The translations under genes were made by a program, and so were the position numbers. Positions 6,537 through 10,636 of a stretch of 10,636 nucleotides of DNA are shown here, piece by piece. The stretch is from an uncultured Pseudogracilibacillus sp. (GTDB taxonomy: Bacteria > Bacillota > Bacilli > Bacillales > Amphibacillaceae), in NCBI GenBank assembly GCA_937960785.1, contig CALGOZ010000066.1, positions 1 through 10,636 on the forward strand, written 5' to 3'. The notes beneath the pieces are model-generated. The model saw only the letters and a list, made by a program, of their open reading frames with translations, was not told the origin of the DNA and searched no databases. Position 1 is the stretch's first letter; each line of letters starts with the position of its first letter.

Positions 6537-7532
6537 ATGGAAGACCGCATTGTGTCGGGAACGGAACAATCAGAAGATGCACAAGTTGAACTAAGTTTAC
6601 GACCGACGATGTTATCGGAATATATTGGCCAAACGAAAGTAAAAGAAAATTTACATATATTTATTCAGGCAGCAAAAATGCGTAATGAACCGCTTGATCA
6701 CGTCTTACTATATGGTCCACCGGGCTTAGGAAAGACGACGCTGGCGGGAATTATTGCTAACGAAATGGATGTTCACTTTCGGACAACTTCAGGCCCAGCG
6801 ATTGAACGGTCAGGGGATTTAGCTGCAATTTTATCTTCTCTAGAACCAGGAGATGTCCTTTTTATCGACGAAATTCATCGGTTGCCTCGCTCGGTGGAAG
6901 AGATTTTATATCCTGCAATGGAAGATTATTTCCTAGATATTGTGATTGGTTCTGGTCCTAGCGCTCGGTCGGTACAAATCGATCTACCTCCTTTTACGCT
7001 TGTTGGAGCGACGACACGGGCTGGTCTTTTAAGTGCACCGTTACGGGATCGCTTCGGTGTATTGAGCCGTTTAGAATTTTATGAGGTGGAAGATTTAGTT
7101 GAGATTGTAGAGCGCACGGCGACGATTTTACAAATGCCGATTAGGAAAGAGGCGGCTATAGAGGTAGCTAAACGTTCTCGAGGTACGCCTCGAATTGCCA
7201 ATCGCCTACTCCGTCGGATTCGCGATATTTCTCAGGTACGGGGTGAGGCTGCAATTGAGCTTGAAACAGCTAAAGAAGCTCTATCGATGTTACAAGTCGA
7301 TAACGAAGGATTAGACCATATCGATCATAAGTTGCTCCTTACGATAATCGAAGATTTCGATGGGGGGCCAACGGGTTTAGAGACCTTAGCTGCAACGGTC
7401 GGGGAAGAGGCGCAGACGATTGAAGATGTGTATGAGCCGTTTTTATTACAAAAAGGTTTTATTCAACGGACTCCTAGAGGGCGAGTGGCGACGAGTAAAG
7501 CGTATGAACATTTTGGAAAACAAAAAAGGTGA
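6537..7532 (+). CDS. ruvB: Holliday junction branch migration ATPase RuvB
   Basis: AAA+ hexameric motor that drives branch migration with RuvA during recombination and replication-fork repair. The motifs appear in order: Walker A GPPGLGKT (60-67, K66), Walker B LFIDEIHR (108-115, D111/E112), sensor 1 GATTR (157-161), the arginine finger in LRDRFG (R170), and sensor 2 GTPRIANRLLRR (R219). A C-terminal winged-helix domain follows (about 255-331, including GGPTGLETLAA and FIQRTPRGR). At 331 residues it is full length. GAGGTG (6526-6531) lies five bases before the ATG. The gene starts 30 bases after ruvA and ends six bases before the small DUF2905 gene. Confidence 0.98.
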   Translation: MEDRIVSGTEQSEDAQVELSLRPTMLSEYIGQTKVKENLHIFIQAAKMRNEPLDHVLLYGPPGLGKTTLAGIIANEMDVHFRTTSGPAIERSGDLAAILSSLEPGDVLFIDEIHRLPRSVEEILYPAMEDYFLDIVIGSGPSARSVQIDLPPFTLVGATTRAGLLSAPLRDRFGVLSRLEFYEVEDLVEIVERTATILQMPIRKEAAIEVAKRSRGTPRIANRLLRRIRDISQVRGEAAIELETAKEALSMLQVDNEGLDHIDHKLLLTIIEDFDGGPTGLETLAATVGEEAQTIEDVYEPFLLQKGFIQRTPRGRVATSKAYEHFGKQKR

Positions 7533-7538
7533 TGTGTC

Positions 7539-7736
7539 ATGAATTTTGGGAAGCTTTTTATCGTCATCGGAATCGTTTTTATTCTTTTCGGTTTGTTTTG
7601 GAGTTTTATTGGTAAATTACCGGGCGATATTGTAATTAAACGGGGAAATACGACTTTTTATTTTCCGATTGTGACATCGATTGTCTTAAGTATCGTGTTA
7701 TCGTTAATTTTTTATATCATTAATCAGTTTCGTTAA
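7539..7736 (+). CDS. Small DUF2905 family membrane protein
   Basis: A 65-residue protein with two predicted membrane helices (about residues 5-24 and 43-62) joined by a loop carrying GKLPGDIVIKRGNTTFYFP. That loop, with the GDI/GN pattern, is the signature of DUF2905. No function is established for the family. The start is supported by AAAGGTGAT (7525-7533), which overlaps the ruvB stop, five bases before the ATG, so translation is probably coupled to ruvB. It is embedded in the operon between ruvB and queA. Confidence 0.88.
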   Translation: MNFGKLFIVIGIVFILFGLFWSFIGKLPGDIVIKRGNTTFYFPIVTSIVLSIVLSLIFYIINQFR

Positions 7737-7753
7737 GTTGAGGAGTTACGATC

Positions 7754-8809
7754 ATGGAAATAGAACAATTTGATTACGATTTACCAGAAGAACTAATCGC
7801 ACAAACACCTTTAGAAAATCGGGCAGCTTCCCGTTTGCTCGTTATGGAACGAGAGACGGGGCGCCGAGTACATGATACTTTTTATCAAATAAAAAATTAT
7901 TTAAAACCGGGAGATTGTCTCGTATTAAACGATTCGAAAGTGATTCCGGTTCGTTTATTCGGTACGAAGATGGAGACGGGTGCTAAGATTGAAATTTTAC
8001 TCTTGCATGAGACTTCAACGAAGGATGAATGGGAGGCCCTCGTACGACCCGCCCGCAAAATTAAAGTCGGCGACCGAATCGAGTTCGGCGAAGGTCATTT
8101 AATTGCGACTTGTACTGCTGAGAAGGACGAGGGGGCGCGTCTACTACAGTTGGAGTACGAGGGGATTTTCCTTGAAGTATTAGATAAGTTGGGGGAAATG
8201 CCTTTACCTCCCTATATTAAAGAAACGTTAGATGAAAAAGATCGTTATCAAACGGTCTATGCTAAAGAAGCAGGTTCAGCAGCAGCACCGACAGCAGGGC
8301 TTCACTTTACGGATGAACTTTTAGAAGAGATTGAAGCGATGGGTGTACGGATTGCTTATGTAACACTCCATGTTGGCTTAGGTACATTTCGCCCGATTAC
8401 AGCTGATCGAGTAGAAGCGCATAAGATGCATGCGGAATATTATGCTTTAGAAGAAAATAGTGCTCGAATTTTAAATAAAGTTAAAGAAGCGGGTGGAAAT
8501 ATTATTGCAGTAGGCACGACAGCTACCCGTGTATTAGAGACGGTAGCTAAGAAAAACAATGGAAAGTTCGTTTCCGAATCTGGATGGACAGATATTTATA
8601 TTTATCCACCGTATACTTTTTGTGCTGTAGATGGTTTAGTGACGAACTTTCATTTGCCTAAATCGTCATTATTGTTATTAATTAGTGCTTTTGCAAGTAG
8701 GGAACATATTTTTTCTGTTTATAAAGAAGCGATTGAGAAGAAATATCGTTTCTTTAGTTTCGGTGATGCGATGTTTATCTTACCGAAGAATCGTACATTA
8801 AATGATTAA
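7754..8809 (+). CDS. queA: S-adenosylmethionine:tRNA ribosyltransferase-isomerase QueA
   Basis: Transfers and isomerises the ribosyl part of S-adenosylmethionine onto preQ1 already in tRNA, giving epoxyqueuosine at the wobble position of GUN-anticodon tRNAs. Family blocks seen: the N-terminal FDYDLPEELIAQ, NDSKVIPVRLFG (59-70), APTAGLHFT (178-186), LHVGLGTFRPI (205-215), HKMHAEYY and the GTTATRVLE loop. The length is 351 residues, normal for the family. GAGGAG lies just upstream of the ATG. It follows the DUF2905 gene by 17 bases and precedes tgt, whose product acts one step earlier in the same pathway, by 15 bases. Confidence 0.97.
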   Translation: MEIEQFDYDLPEELIAQTPLENRAASRLLVMERETGRRVHDTFYQIKNYLKPGDCLVLNDSKVIPVRLFGTKMETGAKIEILLLHETSTKDEWEALVRPARKIKVGDRIEFGEGHLIATCTAEKDEGARLLQLEYEGIFLEVLDKLGEMPLPPYIKETLDEKDRYQTVYAKEAGSAAAPTAGLHFTDELLEEIEAMGVRIAYVTLHVGLGTFRPITADRVEAHKMHAEYYALEENSARILNKVKEAGGNIIAVGTTATRVLETVAKKNNGKFVSESGWTDIYIYPPYTFCAVDGLVTNFHLPKSSLLLLISAFASREHIFSVYKEAIEKKYRFFSFGDAMFILPKNRTLND

Positions 8810-8824
8810 AAAGGATTGAAATCA

Positions 8825-9961
8825 ATGCCTATAACATATGAATTAATTAAGACCTGTAAGCAATCAGGAGCTCGTCTAGGAAAAGTTCATACACCTCATG
8901 GGACGATTGAGACACCAATTTTTATGCCTGTTGGTACGTTAGCGACAGTTAAAACAATGTCGCCGGAAGAGTTGAAAGAAATAAATGCACAAATTATTTT
9001 ATCGAATACATATCATTTATGGTTACGACCAGGAGAAGAAATCGTTAAAGAAGCGGGTGGGCTTCATTCGTTTATGAATTGGGACCGACCGATTTTAACA
9101 GACTCTGGTGGATTCCAAGTATTTAGTTTAAGTGATATGCGTGAAATTACGGAAGAAGGTGTCCACTTCCGTAATCATTTAAGTGGAGAGAAGTTATTTT
9201 TCTCACCGGAAATCGCCATGCAAGTACAAAACGACCTAGGTCCTGATATTATGATGGTTTTAGACGAATGTCCTCCGTATCCCGCGAGTTATGAGTATAT
9301 GGAGAAATCTGTTGCACGCACGTCCCGATGGGCGGAGCGTTGTTTAGAAGCCCATAAACGTCCAGAGGACCAGGCGCTTTTCGGAATAATTCAAGGGGGG
9401 GAATATGCAGATCTTCGCAAACAAAGTGCAAAAGATTTAATATCATTAGGTTTTCCTGGTTATGCCATCGGCGGTTTATCTGTAGGGGAGCCGAAAGATA
9501 TAATGTATGAAGTTCTTGAGGAGACGACGCCCCTTATGCCTGCGGATAAACCTCGTTATTTAATGGGAGTCGGTTCAGCTGATGCATTAATTGAAGGGGC
9601 AATTCGTGGTGTCGATATGTTCGACTCTGTACTGGCAACAAGAATCGCGCGAAATGGAACGTGTATGACATCGACCGGGCGTCTTGTTGTTCGCAATGCG
9701 AAATATGCCCGAGATTTTTCACCATTAGATGAAAACTGTGATTGCTACACATGTCGGAATTACACACGCGCTTATATTCGTCACTTAATTCATACGAATG
9801 AAATTTTAGGATTTCGACTTACTACTTATCATAACTTATATTTTCTGTTAAAATTAATGGAGCAAGTCCGTCAAGCCATTCGGGAAGACCGATTATTAGA
9901 TTTTAGAGATGAATTTTTTGAACAATACGGCTTTAACAAAGCGGATGCTAAAAACTTTTAG
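8825..9961 (+). CDS. tgt: Queuine/preQ1 tRNA-guanine transglycosylase
   Basis: Exchanges guanine-34 of Asp, Asn, His and Tyr tRNAs for preQ1, which QueA then modifies. Catalytic aspartates are recognisable in LTDSGGFQVF (D93) and in GVDMFDSVLATR (D267, the nucleophile equivalent). The zinc site C305-x-C307-x2-C310-x25-H336 is complete. The protein has 378 residues, standard length. The in-frame TTG at 8816 is rejected because AAAGGA (8810-8815) would touch it; the ATG at 8825 lies nine bases after that site and gives the usual short N-terminus (MPITYELIK). The gene is followed 15 bases later by yajC, the classic tgt-yajC arrangement. Confidence 0.97.
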   Translation: MPITYELIKTCKQSGARLGKVHTPHGTIETPIFMPVGTLATVKTMSPEELKEINAQIILSNTYHLWLRPGEEIVKEAGGLHSFMNWDRPILTDSGGFQVFSLSDMREITEEGVHFRNHLSGEKLFFSPEIAMQVQNDLGPDIMMVLDECPPYPASYEYMEKSVARTSRWAERCLEAHKRPEDQALFGIIQGGEYADLRKQSAKDLISLGFPGYAIGGLSVGEPKDIMYEVLEETTPLMPADKPRYLMGVGSADALIEGAIRGVDMFDSVLATRIARNGTCMTSTGRLVVRNAKYARDFSPLDENCDCYTCRNYTRAYIRHLIHTNEILGFRLTTYHNLYFLLKLMEQVRQAIREDRLLDFRDEFFEQYGFNKADAKNF

Positions 9962-9976
9962 GAGGGGATTTAGGAC

Positions 9977-10237
9977 ATGGAATTACTCGTACAGCTATCA
10001 CCGATCATTTTAATGATTGTTATTTTTTATTTCTTGCTTATTCGTCCACAGCAGAAACGTCAACGACAAGTGCAAGAAATGCAGGCTGCCTTACAAAAAG
10101 GTGATGAAATCATAACGATCGGTGGCTTACACGGTACAATCGACGCAATCGACGAAGATAAGATTGTCATTCAATGTAACAATGCCAAGTTAACTTTCGA
10201 TCGAGCAGCAGTCCGTGAAGTTAAATCAGATTCGTAA
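9977..10237 (+). CDS. yajC: Sec translocase accessory subunit YajC
   Basis: A small membrane protein (86 residues) that associates with SecDF at the Sec translocon. One N-terminal membrane helix (about residues 4-21, SPIILMIVIFYFLLI) is followed by the family signature RPQQKRQRQVQEMQ, then a cytoplasmic domain with GDEIITIGGLHGTI. AGGAGGGG (9960-9967) is nine bases upstream of the ATG and overlaps the tgt stop codon. It is the last gene of the operon; a long hairpin terminator begins 25 bases after its stop. secDF is not in the window. Confidence 0.95.
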   Translation: MELLVQLSPIILMIVIFYFLLIRPQQKRQRQVQEMQAALQKGDEIITIGGLHGTIDAIDEDKIVIQCNNAKLTFDRAAVREVKSDS

Positions 10238-10262
10238 TTGAACGTAAAAATAATTTACAGAG

Positions 10263-10357
10263 AAAATGGACAGGGTCAAGGAAAGTATGTACCCCTAGAG
10301 TTAGATTGTTATTAACTTTGGGGGTTGAAGAGCGTACTTTGATTCAGTCCATTTTTT
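10263..10357 (+). terminator. Long compound hairpin terminator after yajC
   Basis: The outer arms AAAATGGAC (10263-10271) and GTCCATTTT (10347-10355) pair perfectly over 9 bp, with a T tract at 10352-10357. An independent inner stem joins 10291-10303 to 10313-10325 in 13 continuous pairs, two of them G-U, around a 9-base loop. Short pairings TCAA (10276-10279) with TTGA (10339-10342), and AGTA (10284-10287) with TACT (10335-10338), can bridge the two. At about 95 bases it is much larger than a typical terminator. Confidence 0.8.
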
Positions 10358-10517
10358 ATTTCCTAAGACTACATATTTGCGTTAACTTTGCATGTAATAA
10401 TTTTAAGAAATGTTAAGTGGCTAACTTAAACTTAAAATTTAGGATATTCGCTTTTATTTTGTTCCGCAAACTGTATTTATAAGGACTTTTCGTTATAATT
10501 TTATTATATGACTTTTA
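10358..10517. other. AT-rich intergenic stretch with a possible -10 element
   Basis: No gene is visible. TATAAT at 10494-10499 could be a -10 for something to the right, but no good -35 lies at 17-18 bases (10471-10476 is CTGTAT). The stretch also contains the inverted repeat at 10399-10439. Confidence 0.35.
10399..10439. repeat. AT-rich nested inverted repeat
   Basis: AATTTTAAG (10399-10407) and CTTAAAATT (10431-10439) are perfect 9-bp complements. Inside them, TTAAGT (10413-10418) pairs with ACTTAA (10424-10429) around a 5-base loop. No T tract follows at terminator distance. It may be an operator or chance pairing in AT-rich DNA. Confidence 0.4.
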
Positions 10518-10636
10518 CGATAGAGATGGTGATCGATTTACTTTATTTTTACCGTGAAATCTCTCTATCGGTAAAGTAGAAGGGAAATTTTCGTTAATCT
10601 TTTCCGCTGGAGCGCTCTCTCGGTAAGGTTGAAGGT
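10518..10636. repeat. Imperfect palindromic repeat cluster, right edge
   Basis: Two related units occur: CGGTAAAGTAGAAGG starting at 10569 and CTCGGTAAGGTTGAAGG starting at 10619. Both match the core CTCGGTAAGTWGAAGG seen at positions 1-141. Both are preceded by CTCTCT (10561-10566 and 10615-10620). As on the left, inverted partners are present: CGATAGAGA (10518-10526) with TCTCTATCG (10562-10570), TACTTT (10539-10544) with AAAGTA (10573-10578), and TTACCG (10549-10554) with CGGTAA (10569-10574). The array runs off the window. Confidence 0.55.

Overview
The window looks like chromosomal DNA of a low- to mid-GC Bacillales (Bacillaceae-like) bacterium. The evidence is strong purine-rich Shine-Dalgarno sites, sigma-A-like AT-rich promoters, intrinsic terminators, and a yebC-ruvA-ruvB-queA-tgt-yajC block whose proteins closely resemble those of Bacillus. 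There is no ruvC beside ruvAB, which fits Bacillales. All convincing genes lie on the + strand. There are no tRNA or rRNA genes, CRISPR arrays, transposases or phage genes.

Layout. Positions 1-141 hold imperfect, partly palindromic repeats, and related copies recur at the right end (10518-10636). A likely promoter (-10 at 301-306) leads into a cobalamin riboswitch (aptamer 346-520, downstream arm to about 565) and a strong intrinsic terminator (633-666). Next comes a three-gene class I ribonucleotide reductase operon: catalytic alpha subunit (701-2923), a flavodoxin (2908-3393) and the radical-bearing beta subunit (3341-4381). Both junctions overlap, and the operon ends at a terminator (4391-4422). 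A monocistronic YkhA-type acyl-CoA thioesterase (4464-4922) follows with its own hairpin (4968-4996). After a 235-nt intergenic region with a nested inverted repeat and an extended -10 promoter, a tight seven-gene run begins: yebC, ruvA, ruvB, a DUF2905 membrane protein gene, queA, tgt and yajC. It ends at a long hairpin terminator (10263-10357). The remaining sequence to 10636 is non-coding.

Function. The first operon makes deoxyribonucleotides. Its riboswitch implies that this B12-independent enzyme is shut off when cobalamin is plentiful, so a B12-dependent class II reductase (NrdJ) probably exists elsewhere in the genome. The flavodoxin between the subunit genes is the likely redox partner for assembling or repairing the beta cofactor, where NrdI would sit in class Ib operons. 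The second operon combines Holliday-junction branch migration (RuvAB), a YebC-family translation or regulatory factor, two successive activities of queuosine tRNA modification (Tgt and QueA), and the Sec accessory subunit YajC.

Most of the window is well-conserved housekeeping sequence. The parts worth a second look are the B12-switched alpha/flavodoxin/beta operon, the shortened N-terminal cone of the alpha subunit, the palindromic repeat family at both ends, and two structured intergenic regions.
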